Part shown: in pieces, positions 1 to 9,860 of the stretch | How positions within the stretch are numbered: position 1 is the stretch's first letter | Layout: each line of letters opens with the position of its first letter | Source of the DNA: Skermanella sp. TT6 | GTDB taxonomy: Bacteria > Pseudomonadota > Alphaproteobacteria > Azospirillales > Azospirillaceae | Length of the DNA stretch: 64,000 nt | Assembly (NCBI RefSeq): GCF_016653635.2 | Contig: NZ_CP067420.1 | Span: forward strand, 5,876,204-5,940,203 | Reading direction: 5' to 3' | The notes under the pieces: model-generated | The model's database searches: none | What the model was told of the DNA's origin: nothing | What the model saw: only the letters and a program-made list of their open reading frames with translations | Position numbers and translations under genes: made by a program

Positions 1-303
1 AATGGGGAGGAAAGGAAGCGGAAGGGAAGCGGGAGAGTCGGAGAGCGCACCGAGCCGCTTCCGCTCCCCTTTTCCATCATGACCGGGCAGGGGAAGGGAG
101 GAGGGCATGAGGCCGGCGCGGACCCGCTCCCCCTTCCCAACAGGCCCCCGCTCCCCACATCCGTCATGACCGGGCTCGGCCCGACCATCGCCCGGCGAGC
201 CGGAACGGGCGGAAGGGCCGCAGGCCGCCGGAGCATCCCGCTTGACCGATCGCTTGCGCTCGCACACGCCTTTGGTCTAATTTCCGGCGCCCGAACCGCA
301 GAG
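1..303. other. Left-edge intergenic region with REP-like fragments
   Basis: No convincing gene is seen before the ATG at 304. The stretch is purine/pyrimidine-skewed and holds two copies of TCATGACCGGGC (77-88 and 164-175). This resembles the core of the REP-like element found complete near 4.74 and 54.2 kb. An open frame runs through it into the next gene, but its upstream part has no signal-peptide logic and is probably untranslated. Confidence 0.5.
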
Positions 304-918
304 ATGTCAGACAAAATGGCCCGTTTTCCGCTTTCCACCGCCCGGACGCGCAACATCCCGGGGGCGCCGACCCGGCGCAAGTCGGCCGCAGCCCTGCTGG
401 GCGTGCTCGGCGCAACGCTGCTGCTGAGCGGTTGCGGCGGCGTCCAGCCGGAAGCCAAGTTCCCCGATCCGGACGAGGACAAGCGGTACCGCTACGGCAG
501 CCTGCTCGGCGGCGAGGGCGGCTTCACGCTGCTCGGCCCGCGCCGCGCCGAGTCGGGGCCGCAGGACGGCCAGGGCATCGGCGTCAACAGCTACCTGTGG
601 CGCGCCTCGCTCGACACGCTGGCCTTCATGCCGATCGCCTCGGCCGATCCGTTCGGCGGCGTGATCCTGACCGACTGGTATTCCCCGCCGGAAACCCCGA
701 ACGAGCGGTTCAAGGTCAACCTCTACATCCTCGACCGGCAGCTCCGGGCCGATGGGGTGCGGGTCAGCGTCTTCCGCCAGCAGCGCGCCGGGACCGGACC
801 CAACGGCGGCGAATGGCGGGACTCCGGCGTCAGCACCGAGACGGCGAGCCGGCTGGAGGACACCATCCTGACGCGCGCCCGCCAGATCCGGATCGCGCAG
901 ACCGCCGACAGCCGGTAG
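304..918 (+). CDS. DUF3576 family lipoprotein
   Basis: A predicted outer-membrane or periplasmic lipoprotein of 204 residues; the function of the family is unknown. The N terminus is basic, then hydrophobic, then has a lipobox (LLLSGC) with the acylated cysteine at residue 44, which argues for the start at 304 (or the in-frame ATG at 316) rather than the open frame further upstream. The mature part contains the GEGGFTLLG and GVNSYLWRASLDTLAFMP stretches typical of DUF3576. It is 134 bp upstream of leuS on the same strand, a neighbourhood I associate with alphaproteobacteria. Family assignment is from recognition of the sequence; no function is claimed. Confidence 0.8.
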   Translation: MSDKMARFPLSTARTRNIPGAPTRRKSAAALLGVLGATLLLSGCGGVQPEAKFPDPDEDKRYRYGSLLGGEGGFTLLGPRRAESGPQDGQGIGVNSYLWRASLDTLAFMPIASADPFGGVILTDWYSPPETPNERFKVNLYILDRQLRADGVRVSVFRQQRAGTGPNGGEWRDSGVSTETASRLEDTILTRARQIRIAQTADSR

Positions 919-1052
919 GCGTCCCGGCCGGCGGGTTTTTTCAGGGCTCCGGCGGGAACGATCGGCCGGGGCCGACGATAGTCGATAGTGCATTGGTTCG
1001 GTGATGCGTCGCCCGCCCTGCTTGGGCATCGGGGCGCGGTGAGGGATGGTTC

Positions 1053-3617
1053 ATGTCGCGGTACAACTCCAAGGAAACGGAAGCGAAGTGGCAGGCGGTC
1101 TGGGACGAGCGGGGCAGTTTCGTCGCCCACGAGGACCCCGACCGGCCGAAATACTACGTGCTGGAGATGTTCCCGTACCCGTCGGGCCGGCTCCATGTCG
1201 GCCACGCCCGCAACTACGCCATCGGCGACATGGTGGCGCGCTACAAGCGGGCGCGCGGCTTCAACGTGCTCCATCCCATGGGCTGGGACGCCTTCGGCCT
1301 GCCGGCGGAGAACGCCGCGATCGCCAACAAGGTGCATCCCGCGACCTGGACCTACGAGAACATCGCGACCATGCGCGCCCAGCTCAAGACGCTGGGCCTG
1401 GCCTATGACTGGACGCGCGAGATCGCGACCTGCGCGCCCGAATATTACCGCCACGAACAGAAGATCTTCCTGGACTTCCTGAAGGCCGGCCTGGCCTACC
1501 GCAAGGAGAGCTGGGTCAACTGGGACCCGGTCGAGAACACCGTGCTCGCCAACGAGCAGGTGATCGACGGGCGCGGCTGGCGCTCCGGCGCGCCGGTCGA
1601 GAAGCGCAAGCTCAGCCAGTGGTTCCTGAAGATCACCCGGTACGCCGACGAGCTGCTCGACGCCATCGGCACGCTGGACCGCTGGCCGGACAAGGTCCGG
1701 ACCATGCAGGAGAAGTGGATCGGCAAGTCCTCCGGCCTGCGCTTCACCTTCGACCTGGCGGACGATCCGGAGAAGATAGAGGTCTTCACCACCCGGCCCG
1801 ACACGCTGTTCGGCGCCAGCTTCGTCGCGGTGTCGCCCAACCATCCGCTGGCGGCCCGGCTGGCGGCGTCCAATCCCGGCCTCGCCGCCTTCATCGCGGA
1901 ATGCAACCGCATCGGCACCAGCGAGGCGGCGATCGAGACGGCGGAGAAGCTGGGCTTCGACACCGGGCTGAAGGCGATCCATCCCTTCGTCGAGGGCCGG
2001 ACCGTGCCGGTCCACGTCGCCAATTTCGTGCTGATGGAATACGGCACGGGCGCCATCTTCGGCTGCCCCGCCCACGACCAGCGCGACCTGGACTTCGCCC
2101 GCAAGTACGGCCTGCCCGTGCTGCCCGTGGTCGTCCCCGACGGTGCCGACCCGGCCGCGTTCGAGGTCGGGACCGAGGCCTATGTCGGCCCCGGCCATCT
2201 GGCCAATTCCGCCTTCCTGGACGGGATGGAGGTCGAGGCCGCCAAGCGCGCCGTGATCGAGCGCATGGAAGCGGCCGGCAAGGGCGAGGGCACCACCATC
2301 TACCGCCTGCGCGACTGGGGCGTCAGCCGCCAGCGCTACTGGGGCTGCCCGATCCCGGTGATCCACTGCGACAAGTGCGGCATCGTCCCGGTCCCGGAAC
2401 GGGATTTGCCGGTGGAGCTGCCGACCGACGTCAGCTTCGACCAGCCGGGCAACCCGCTGGACCATCACCCGACCTGGAAGCACACGGTCTGCCCGTCCTG
2501 CGGCGGCGAGGCCCGGCGGGAGACCGACACCTTCGACACCTTCTTCGAAAGCTCCTGGTACTTCGCGCGCTTCTGCTCGCCGCACGACACGACGGCCGCG
2601 TTCGAGCGGGGGGCGGCGGACTACTGGCTGCCGGTCGACCAGTATATCGGCGGCGTCGAGCATGCGGTGCTCCACCTGCTCTATTCCCGCTTCTTCACCC
2701 GCGCCCTGAAGGACTGCGGCTATCTCGCCGTGGCCGAGCCCTTCGAGGGGCTGATGACCCAGGGCATGGTGACCCACGCGACCTACCGCGACGCCTCCGG
2801 CCAGTGGCTCTATCCGGAGGAGGTCGAGCAGCGGGACGGCCTGACCGTCAAGCGCGGCACCGGCGAGGCGGTGGAGGCCGGCCGGCTCGAGAAGATGAGC
2901 AAGTCGAAGAAGAACGTCGTCGGCCTGGAGCACATCATCGACAATTACGGCGCGGACACCATGCGGCTGCTGCTGCTGTCCGACAGCCCGCCGGAACGCG
3001 ACCTGGAATGGACCGAGTCGGGCATCGACGGCGCCTGGCGCTACGTCGCCCGCGTCTGGCGCCTGATCACCGAGCCGGTGGTGCCCCTGGCCCCGGCCGG
3101 CGCTCCCGCCCCGGCGGAGATTTCCGGCAAGGGGCAGGCGGTCCGCCGGATCGTCCACAAGACCATCGACGGCTTCGGCGACGACGTCGAGAAGTTCCGC
3201 TTCAACAAGGCCGTCGCCCGGGTCCGCGAACTGACCAACGCGCTGGCCGAGCTGGACGGCAAGGGCGCCGGCGAGGACTGGGTGCTGCGGGAAGGTTACG
3301 AGACGCTGGTCAAGCTGATCGGCCCGATGATGCCGCACCTGGGCGAGGAGCTGTGGCAGGGGCTGGGCCATTCGACCCTGCTGACCGATTCGCCCTGGCC
3401 CGAGGCCGACCCCGCCCTGGTGGTGGACGAGAGCGTCGTGGTCGCGGTGCAGGTCAACGGCAAGCTGCGCGCCCAGATCCCGCTGCCGCGCGACGCCGCC
3501 GAGGACGCCGCGCGCGAGGCGGCGCTGGCCGACGCCAACGTGCAGCGGGCCATGGACGGCAAGCCGGTCCGTAAGCTGGTCTACGTGCCCAACCGCATCG
3601 TCAATGTGGTGGTGTGA
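1053..3617 (+). CDS. leuS: Leucine--tRNA ligase (LeuRS)
   Basis: Cytoplasmic class I aminoacyl-tRNA synthetase that charges tRNA-Leu. At 854 residues it has the usual bacterial length. The HIGH-type motif reads HVGH at residues 48-51 after PYPSGRL, and the KMSKS loop begins at residue 614. The CP1 editing domain lies between, including the [10 protein letters not shown] threonine-rich motif. Zinc-binding cysteine pairs (CDKC and CPSC) are present in the middle of the protein. The C-terminal anticodon-binding and tRNA-interaction regions are complete. holA follows 28 nt downstream, so the two are probably co-transcribed. Confidence 0.98.
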   Translation: MSRYNSKETEAKWQAVWDERGSFVAHEDPDRPKYYVLEMFPYPSGRLHVGHARNYAIGDMVARYKRARGFNVLHPMGWDAFGLPAENAAIANKVHPATWTYENIATMRAQLKTLGLAYDWTREIATCAPEYYRHEQKIFLDFLKAGLAYRKESWVNWDPVENTVLANEQVIDGRGWRSGAPVEKRKLSQWFLKITRYADELLDAIGTLDRWPDKVRTMQEKWIGKSSGLRFTFDLADDPEKIEVFTTRPDTLFGASFVAVSPNHPLAARLAASNPGLAAFIAECNRIGTSEAAIETAEKLGFDTGLKAIHPFVEGRTVPVHVANFVLMEYGTGAIFGCPAHDQRDLDFARKYGLPVLPVVVPDGADPAAFEVGTEAYVGPGHLANSAFLDGMEVEAAKRAVIERMEAAGKGEGTTIYRLRDWGVSRQRYWGCPIPVIHCDKCGIVPVPERDLPVELPTDVSFDQPGNPLDHHPTWKHTVCPSCGGEARRETDTFDTFFESSWYFARFCSPHDTTAAFERGAADYWLPVDQYIGGVEHAVLHLLYSRFFTRALKDCGYLAVAEPFEGLMTQGMVTHATYRDASGQWLYPEEVEQRDGLTVKRGTGEAVEAGRLEKMSKSKKNVVGLEHIIDNYGADTMRLLLLSDSPPERDLEWTESGIDGAWRYVARVWRLITEPVVPLAPAGAPAPAEISGKGQAVRRIVHKTIDGFGDDVEKFRFNKAVARVRELTNALAELDGKGAGEDWVLREGYETLVKLIGPMMPHLGEELWQGLGHSTLLTDSPWPEADPALVVDESVVVAVQVNGKLRAQIPLPRDAAEDAAREAALADANVQRAMDGKPVRKLVYVPNRIVNVVV

Positions 3618-3645
3618 CCCGGCGGCCGATCGGATGGTGTAGGCG

Positions 3646-4677
3646 ATGAAGATACCGGCCGGCCGGATCGAGGGGTTCGTCCGCCGCCCCGACCCCAACG
3701 TCCGGGCGGTGCTGTTCTACGGCCCCGACGGCGGGCTGGTGCGCGAACGGGCCGACACCGTCTCGCGCGGCGTGGTCGAGGACCAGCACGACCCGTTCCG
3801 CGTGGTGGACATGCTCGGCTCCGCCATCGCGAAGGACCCGGCGCGGTTGGCCGACGAGGTGGCCGCCCTGTCCCTGACCGGCGGCAGGCGCCTGATCCGC
3901 ATCCGCGACGCCGACGACGGCGTGACCGGCGCCTTCGCCTCCCTGTTCGAGTCGCTGCCCGGCGGCGACAGCATGGTGGTGGTCGAGGCCGGCGACCTGT
4001 CCAAGGGGTCGAAGCTGCGGGCATTGTTCGAGAACGCCCCGGCCGGCGCCCCGATCCCCTGCTACGTGGAGGACGAGGCGGCGCTGGCCGACACCATCGC
4101 CGGCATGCTGGCGGCGCACAAGCTGACGGTCAGCGCCGACGCCCGCGACTTCCTGGCGGCCAACCTGGTGGGCGACCGGCTGATCGCGCGGGGCGAGATC
4201 GAGAAGCTGGTGACCTACATGGGCGGGGATGCCCGCCGGGTCGAGCTGGAGGACGCCCAGGCCTGCATCGGCGACAGCGGCGCGCTGGAGATGGACGCGC
4301 CCTCCTGGGCCGCCGGGGACGGCGACTTCGCCGGGGTGGACCGCGCGCTGCGCCGCCTGTTCGCGGAGGGCATGAGCCCGGTGCCGATCCTCCGCTCCGC
4401 CCAGCGGCATTTCCAGCGGCTCCAGCTGGTCGTGGCCCAGGTGGAGAAGGGCGACTCGGTGGAGCGCGCCGTCGCCACCCTGCGCCCGCCGCTGTTCTTC
4501 AAGGTCAAGAACCAGTTCACCGGACAGGTCCGGCGCTGGACCCCGGCGGCGCTCCGCCAGGGCCTGGACCGCCTGACCGACGCCGAAGCCGACTGCAAGC
4601 GCACCAACATGCCCGACGAGACCATCTGCGCCCGCGCCTTCTTCCAGCTCGCCGTCCTGGCCCGCAGCCGCCGCTGA
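3646..4677 (+). CDS. holA: DNA polymerase III subunit delta
   Basis: Delta subunit of the clamp-loader complex that opens the beta sliding clamp. The 343-residue protein begins MKIPAGRIEGFVRRPDPNVR and continues with VLFYGPDGGLVRERAD, matching alphaproteobacterial HolA proteins. As is normal for delta, the ATPase fold is present without a working Walker A. It sits 28 nt after leuS. In many proteobacteria the LPS-assembly lipoprotein gene lptE separates these two genes; here there is no room for it. The stop at 4675-4677 is followed by a REP-rich gap. Confidence 0.93.
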   Translation: MKIPAGRIEGFVRRPDPNVRAVLFYGPDGGLVRERADTVSRGVVEDQHDPFRVVDMLGSAIAKDPARLADEVAALSLTGGRRLIRIRDADDGVTGAFASLFESLPGGDSMVVVEAGDLSKGSKLRALFENAPAGAPIPCYVEDEAALADTIAGMLAAHKLTVSADARDFLAANLVGDRLIARGEIEKLVTYMGGDARRVELEDAQACIGDSGALEMDAPSWAAGDGDFAGVDRALRRLFAEGMSPVPILRSAQRHFQRLQLVVAQVEKGDSVERAVATLRPPLFFKVKNQFTGQVRRWTPAALRQGLDRLTDAEADCKRTNMPDETICARAFFQLAVLARSRR

Positions 4678-4734
4678 GCGATGACCGATGGTGATCCACG
4701 GCGGGCCGGACAAGCGAGAATTTTCCATTTCATC

Positions 4735-4815
4735 ATGACCGGACTTGATCCGGTCATCCACGCGCGAACTCCTTCACGCCGGTTTGCGCGTGGATGCGCG
4801 GGTCAAGCCCGCGCA
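4735..4815. repeat. REP-like double hairpin (GACCGGACTTGATCC family)
   Basis: Two hairpins in inverted orientation. The first has perfect 9-bp arms ATGACCGGA/TCCGGTCAT (4735-4743, 4749-4757). The second has perfect 8-bp arms TGCGCGGG/CCCGCGCA (4795-4802, 4808-4815), both around TTGA/TCAA-type loops. Flanking CCACGCGC (4758-4765) and GCGCGTGG (4786-4793) are also complementary, so the whole unit can fold into a cruciform. The same element occurs at 54121-54283. It lies between convergent holA and the ABC exporter gene and may act as a bidirectional 3' barrier. Confidence 0.85.
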
Positions 4816-4859
4816 TGAAGTACATGAAGTATATGAAGTATAAGAAGTATAAGAAGTAG
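4815..4859. repeat. Five 9-bp tandem repeats
   Basis: Five back-to-back units run ATGAAGTAC, ATGAAGTAT, ATGAAGTAT, AAGAAGTAT, AAGAAGTAG. They begin directly in the last bases of the REP-like element. The units are AT-rich in an otherwise very GC-rich region and are a multiple of three, so a reverse-strand reading gives a Tyr-Thr-Ser repeat, but no gene there is convincing. Copy number could vary between strains. Confidence 0.9.
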
Positions 4860-4924
4860 AAAGAGACGCCACCCGGGCGGCATCGCTGCCCATCGCCGTT
4901 ATCTGTGGCAAAAAACCCCAAGCC

Positions 4925-6745
4925 TCACTCCGCCGCGTCGCGGTCGGCCTGCTGGCGCGCCCACAGCGCCGCGTAAGCGCCGTCCCGCGCCAGCAGGGCG
5001 GCATGGGTGCCGCGTTCCACCGCCCGGCCGTCCTCCAGCACCAGGATCTCGTCGGCATGGACCACGGTGGATAGCCGGTGGGCGATCACGACCGTGGTGG
5101 TGCCGCGGCTGACCTCGCGCAGGCTCTGCTGGATCGCCAGCTCCGTGTGGCTGTCCAGCGCGGAAGTCGCCTCGTCGAACAGGAACAGGCGGGGCCGCTT
5201 CAGGATCGCGCGGGCGATGGCGACCCGCTGCTTCTCGCCGCCGGACAGCTTCAGCCCGCGCTCGCCGACCAGGCTGTCGTAGCCGTCGGGCAGGCCGGCG
5301 ACGAAGTCGTGGATCCGGGCCAGGCGGGCGGCCCGCTCGACCTCCGCGCGCGAGGCTCCCGGCCGGCCGAACGCGATGTTGTACAAAATGGTGTCGTTGA
5401 ACAGCACCGTGTCCTGGGGAACCACGGCGATGGCGGCGCGCAGGCTCGCTTGGGTCACTGACGATATGTCGGCGCCGTCGAACAGGATGCGGCCCGACGT
5501 CGGGTCGTAGAACCGGAACAGCAGGCGCCCGATCGTCGATTTCCCGGCGCCGCTCGGCCCCACGATCGCCAGCGTCCCGCCCGGCGGCAGCTCGAACGAG
5601 ACGTCCCTCAGCACCGGCCGGCGCGGGTCGTAGGCGAAGCCGACCCGCTCGAACCGCAGCCGGCCGGGACCGGCGGGCAGGGGAACGGCGTCCGGCGCGT
5701 CGGCCACCTCGGCGGGCTGGTTCAGCAGCTCCAGCATCTGTTCCACGTCGGTCAGCGACTGCTTGATCGAGCGGTAGAGCTGGCCCAGCCGGTCGAGCGG
5801 GCGGATCAGCTGGAGCAGGTAGGTGTTGACCAGCACGAAGTCGCCGACCGTCATGGCCCCGGCCGCCACCTCGGACGCCGCCAGCAGGATCATCGCGGTC
5901 AGCCCGGCCCCCAGGATCGAGACCTGGAGGATTCCGGTCAGGCTGCGCCACAGCATGGCGTTGACGGTCAGCCGCTCGACCTCGCGAAGCGCCCCCTCGT
6001 AGCGTCCGGCGATATGCTCCTCGTTGCCGAAATACTTGACCGTCTCATAGTTCAGCAGGCTGTCCACCGCCTTGCCGTGGGCCTCGGCGCCTTCCGCGAC
6101 CGCCTTGCGCTGGCGGCGGCGCAGCCATTCCGACCCGATCACCAGGCAGACCCCGTAGAGCGCCAGGGTCGCCACGGTGATCCCGGCGAAGGCCGCGCCG
6201 AACGACCCGAGCAGCACCGCGCAGATGATCGCGATCTCGGCGAACAGCGGCAGGATCAGGAAGACCACGTCGAACAGCAGCTCGCGGATGCCGCGCATGC
6301 CGTTGTCGAGCACCCGGCTGATCTGGCCGGTGCGCCGGCCCAGGTGGAAGCGCAGGCTCAACTCGTGGACATGGCGGAACACGGCCAAGCCCATGTGGCG
6401 CTGCATCCGCTGCTCGATCGGTCCGTACAGCGCCCAGCGCAGCTCGTTGAACACCTTGGCGAGCCACTGCATGGCGCCGTAGGCCAGCAGCAGGGCGACC
6501 GGCACCGCCGCCAGCTCCGTCCCCGCCGGGACCGAGATCCTGTCCACCGCGCGGGCGAACAGGATCGGCACCGTCGCGTTGAGCGCCGCCGTCAGGCACA
6601 GCAGCGTCATCGACACCGCCAGCCGGACCCGCAGCCCGCGGTCGTCGCGCGGCCACAGGAACGGCAGCATCAGCCTGAAGACCCGGCGGTCCACGGACGG
6701 CAACGCCGGGGCGTCGGAAGGGCGCTCGTTCAGGATGCGCGGCAT
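4925..6745 (-). CDS. ABC exporter, fused permease and ATPase (Atm1/HMT-like)
   Basis: A 606-residue half-transporter expected to work as an inner-membrane homodimer. An N-terminal six-helix membrane domain (about residues 30-340) is followed by an ATPase domain with Walker A GPSGAGKST at 396-404, the signature LSGGEKQRVAIARAI, Walker B LFLFDEATSALD and the H-loop IAHRLST. The QISRVLDNGMRGIRELLFDVVF and NYETVKYFGNEEH stretches are typical of the Atm1/ABCB7 branch, which exports glutathione-linked sulfur or metal compounds; the substrate here is inferred, not shown. The start at 6745 lies 8 nt after the stop of the hybrid kinase, implying one transcript. Confidence 0.88.
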   Translation of the reverse strand: MPRILNERPSDAPALPSVDRRVFRLMLPFLWPRDDRGLRVRLAVSMTLLCLTAALNATVPILFARAVDRISVPAGTELAAVPVALLLAYGAMQWLAKVFNELRWALYGPIEQRMQRHMGLAVFRHVHELSLRFHLGRRTGQISRVLDNGMRGIRELLFDVVFLILPLFAEIAIICAVLLGSFGAAFAGITVATLALYGVCLVIGSEWLRRRQRKAVAEGAEAHGKAVDSLLNYETVKYFGNEEHIAGRYEGALREVERLTVNAMLWRSLTGILQVSILGAGLTAMILLAASEVAAGAMTVGDFVLVNTYLLQLIRPLDRLGQLYRSIKQSLTDVEQMLELLNQPAEVADAPDAVPLPAGPGRLRFERVGFAYDPRRPVLRDVSFELPPGGTLAIVGPSGAGKSTIGRLLFRFYDPTSGRILFDGADISSVTQASLRAAIAVVPQDTVLFNDTILYNIAFGRPGASRAEVERAARLARIHDFVAGLPDGYDSLVGERGLKLSGGEKQRVAIARAILKRPRLFLFDEATSALDSHTELAIQQSLREVSRGTTTVVIAHRLSTVVHADEILVLEDGRAVERGTHAALLARDGAYAALWARQQADRDAAE

Positions 6746-6753
6746 GGCCCCGC

Positions 6754-9351
6754 TCAGGCCGGCTTCGCCAGCGACTGGAACGCCTTGCGGATGCCGTTGC
6801 GGGTATAGGGCTTGGGCAGGAACACCGCGTCCAGCCCCGCTTCCCCCCGGCCGTCCCGGACGGTGCCGCCGTAGCCCGAGGCGACGATGACCCGCAGGCC
6901 GGGATCGCCCTCCATCGCCTCGCGGGCGAGCTCCAGGCCGGACCGTCCCGGCAGGCCGACATCGGTGAACAGCACGTCGATCCCGCCGCCCTCCAGCACG
7001 CGCAGGGCGGCATCGGCGTCCGACACGGCCGTGACGGTATGCCCCAGGGCCTCCAGCATGTCCGCGGTGGAGGCCTGGATGATCCCGTCGTCCTCCACCA
7101 GCAGCACGCGCAGCCCCTGCGGCGGCTCGTCCGGCCGGGCAGCCGTCGGCGGCAGCGCCAGCGGAACCGGGCGCGCGGCCTGCCGCTGCCGCTGGTTGGC
7201 CAGCAGGTGGCGGATCCGGCGCGCCAGGTCCTCCCGCCGGTAGGGCTTGCTCAGGAGCTGCACGCCGGGATCGAGCCGGCCGCCGTGGACGATGGCGTTC
7301 TCGGTGTAGCCCGAGGTGAAGAGGACGGCCAGGTCGGGCAGCGTCTCGCGCGCCTGCCGCGCCAGGTCCGGGCTCCGCAGCGGGCCGGGCATCACCACGT
7401 CGGTGAACAGCAGGTCGACCAGCACGCCGCTGCGGATGACGGCCAGGGCGCTCTGCGCGTCGGCCGCCTGGAGCACCCGGTAGCCCAGGCCCGCCAGGAT
7501 CTCCACCGTGGCCGCGCGCACCTGGGGATCGTCCTCGACCACCAGCACGGTCTCGGTGCCGCCCGCCACCGGACCGCCGCGCAGTTCCGGCGCCGGTTCC
7601 TCCGCGGCCTGGCGGGACCGCGGCAGGTAGATCTTCACGGTCGTGCCGTGCCCGACCTCGCTGTAGAGCTTGACATGGCCGCCGGACTGCTTGACGAAGC
7701 CGTGGACCATGGCCAGGCCCATCCCGGTGCCCTTGCCTTCCGGCTTGGTCGTGAAGAAGGGCTCGAACGCCCGTTCCATCACGTCCGGGGACATGCCGCA
7801 GCCGGTGTCCGACACCGCCAGCATGACGTACTGGCCCGCCGTGACCTCCGGATGCTGGAGCGCGTAGAGGTCGTCCAGCATCGCGTTCCCGGCTTCCAGC
7901 GTCAGCCGCCCGGTGCCGTCCATCGCGTCGCGGGCGTTGATCGCCAGGTTCAGGATCACGTTCTCGACCTGGTTGGGATCGGCCAGCATGCTCCACAGCC
8001 CGCCGGCGATCACCGTCTCCACCTCGATCCCGTCGCCCAGCGCCCGGCGCAGCAGGTCGTCCATGCCGCGCAGCAGGCGGCCCAGGCTGACCGGACGCGG
8101 CTCCAGCGGCTGCCGGCGGGCGAAGGCGAGCAGCTGGGACGCCAGCCGGGCGCCGCGCTGGACGGCGCCCATCGCCGAATCCAGCCGGCGCGCGGTGGAG
8201 GCGGGATCGCCGCCTCGATTGCCTATGAACTCGTGCTGCAGCAGGTCCAGGTTGCTGCCGATCACCTGGAGCAGGTTGTTGAAATCATGGGCCACGCCGC
8301 CGGTCAGCTTGCCGATCGCCTCCAGCCGCTGGGCTTGGCGAAGCGCCGCCTCGGCCTGGACGCGCTCGGCCTCGCTCTTCTCCAGCGCCAGGGTGCGCTC
8401 CCGCACCAGCGCCTCCAGGTCGGTCTGGTACCGCATCAGCTCGTCCCGGGCCCGCTTGCGGTCGGTCACGTCGTGGCCCTGGACGAAGATGGCCGAAACG
8501 GAGCCGTCCGGCTTCAGGACCGGCTGGTAGACGAAATCCACGAACAGCTCGGTAGCCGTCGCATCGGGGTCCGGCTGGACCAGCAGGCGCATGTCGCGGC
8601 CGACGAACGCCTGGCCGGTCGCGTGGACATGGTCCAGCAGCTCGTAGAAGCCCTGGCCCTCCACGTCCGGAAGCGCCTCGCGCACCGGCTTGCCGAGGAT
8701 GTCGCGGCGGCCGACCAGCCTGTAATAGGCGTCGTTGGCGAGGTCGAACACATGGTCCGGACCGCTGATGACCGCGATGAAGCCGGGCGCCTGGGTGAAC
8801 AGCCTGTGCAGCCGGTCGAGCTCGGCGTCCAGGGTCAGGTTGGTCCTCTGGACGGCCTGGGCGCGGCGCATCAGGTCGCTTTCCAGCTGCTCGCGCGGTC
8901 CCGGCGGCACGTCGCCGCCGTCGCCCAGGGCGACCGCCTCCTTCAGGCGATGCAGTTCGGTGACGTCCACCGTGTGCTGCAGGATCAGGCCCACGCCGCC
9001 CAGATGGTTGAGCAGGGGCGTGTGGGTGGCGCTCCAGAAACGCTCCTCCATCACGGTCCCCTCGGGCGTGGTCCGGGCGATGGCGTAGGGGATGACCGCG
9101 ATCGCGTCCACCTGCCGCGTCCGCAGCACCCGATCGAACGAGGCCCGGAGCTGCGCCTCGTTGTCGCCTCCGGGGAAGGCGTCGAACATGTTGCGTCCGA
9201 CGATCTGCTCGCGGGTGCGCCCGGTGACGTTCAGATAGGCGCCGTTGCAGCCGAGGATGGTGAGGTTGCGGTCAAGCAGGACATAGGGATTGGGAGAAGC
9301 CTCGAACAGCGACCTGTAGACGGCCGGGTCGGACAGGTCCAAGGTCGGCAC
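6754..9351 (-). CDS. Hybrid PAS sensor histidine kinase with two receiver domains
   Basis: A 865-residue cytoplasmic signalling protein; no membrane segment is visible. Domains in order: PAS (about 10-130), coiled-coil linker, second PAS (about 185-305), coiled coil, dimerisation/phosphoacceptor domain with H355 in GGVAHDFNNLL, ATP-binding domain (NARDAM, SDTGCGM, GKGTGMGLAMVHG), then two receivers with phosphoacceptor aspartates D651 (LLFTDVVMPG) and D797 (VLFTDVGLPG). The GTG at 9351 is preferred because GGAG lies 8 nt before it; an in-frame TTG at 9372 is possible. No output domain is present, so a separate phosphotransfer partner or protein contact is needed. It is upstream of and co-directional with the ABC exporter. 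Confidence 0.9.
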   Translation of the reverse strand: MPTLDLSDPAVYRSLFEASPNPYVLLDRNLTILGCNGAYLNVTGRTREQIVGRNMFDAFPGGDNEAQLRASFDRVLRTRQVDAIAVIPYAIARTTPEGTVMEERFWSATHTPLLNHLGGVGLILQHTVDVTELHRLKEAVALGDGGDVPPGPREQLESDLMRRAQAVQRTNLTLDAELDRLHRLFTQAPGFIAVISGPDHVFDLANDAYYRLVGRRDILGKPVREALPDVEGQGFYELLDHVHATGQAFVGRDMRLLVQPDPDATATELFVDFVYQPVLKPDGSVSAIFVQGHDVTDRKRARDELMRYQTDLEALVRERTLALEKSEAERVQAEAALRQAQRLEAIGKLTGGVAHDFNNLLQVIGSNLDLLQHEFIGNRGGDPASTARRLDSAMGAVQRGARLASQLLAFARRQPLEPRPVSLGRLLRGMDDLLRRALGDGIEVETVIAGGLWSMLADPNQVENVILNLAINARDAMDGTGRLTLEAGNAMLDDLYALQHPEVTAGQYVMLAVSDTGCGMSPDVMERAFEPFFTTKPEGKGTGMGLAMVHGFVKQSGGHVKLYSEVGHGTTVKIYLPRSRQAAEEPAPELRGGPVAGGTETVLVVEDDPQVRAATVEILAGLGYRVLQAADAQSALAVIRSGVLVDLLFTDVVMPGPLRSPDLARQARETLPDLAVLFTSGYTENAIVHGGRLDPGVQLLSKPYRREDLARRIRHLLANQRQRQAARPVPLALPPTAARPDEPPQGLRVLLVEDDGIIQASTADMLEALGHTVTAVSDADAALRVLEGGGIDVLFTDVGLPGRSGLELAREAMEGDPGLRVIVASGYGGTVRDGRGEAGLDAVFLPKPYTRNGIRKAFQSLAKPA

Positions 9352-9587
9352 TATCGAAGCTCCATTATTCAATCACCGGTATAAATAGCGATGGCGCACT
9401 TTTCAGCGACGGCGCCAAAACCTAGCTCGTTACGCCGAGATTGCAACCTCAACCAATTGGCTGAGAACGATGGTGTCGAGACGTGGCGGGAGCCGGGTTT
9501 ACTATTCCCTCATTCATATGAGGATTGCCTATCGACATACTATGGAGTGATTTTCATACTTTCTCGGGTGGTATTCTCGCGGGAGGG

Positions 9588-9836
9588 ATGATGGACCAGG
9601 AAGCAAAGGATCTTCTGACGGCTTTGCTCGGCAAGCTCGTGGGCATTGAAAGCCAAGTAGATGAACTGCGCCGCGAGGCGGCCGAAATCAAGGCCGGTAT
9701 CGCCCGGTGGGAACGCGACGGGAGCGTAATCAGGGAGACGTTGGAAACGACCAATCAGCAGTTGCTCGGCAGGATCGAGCAATTGACCTATCACTACGAG
9801 CGGCTGGTTGGTGTCCGACCGATCGCGGCGGAATGA
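9588..9836 (+). CDS. Hypothetical small coiled-coil protein
   Basis: A protein of 82 residues (or 81 from the next ATG, 9591) beginning MMDQEAKDLLTALL. It is almost wholly predicted helix with heptad-like spacing (LLGKLVGIESQVDELRREAA) and resembles short coiled-coil proteins that occur singly in many genomes; no function is known to me. A purine-rich GGGAGGG lies directly before the start and decides it over upstream in-frame codons. The preceding 220 bp is AT-richer than the surroundings and holds no other supported gene. Confidence 0.6.
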   Translation: MMDQEAKDLLTALLGKLVGIESQVDELRREAAEIKAGIARWERDGSVIRETLETTNQQLLGRIEQLTYHYERLVGVRPIAAE

Positions 9837-9860
9837 CGTCTATCCTCGCGCAAGTTGTTG

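Noticed and set aside
723-3698. Very long open frame on the minus strand opposite leuS
   Set aside because: It is the mirror of a certain gene in high-GC DNA; its translation is low complexity (Gly/Arg/His/Val-rich) and matches no family.
7039-9384. 781-codon plus-strand frame opposite the hybrid kinase
   Set aside because: Low-complexity translation and complete overlap with a kinase that has all its motifs.
9391-9591. 66-codon plus-strand frame before the coiled-coil gene
   Set aside because: No ribosome site, no recognisable features, ends just inside the next gene; the region looks intergenic.
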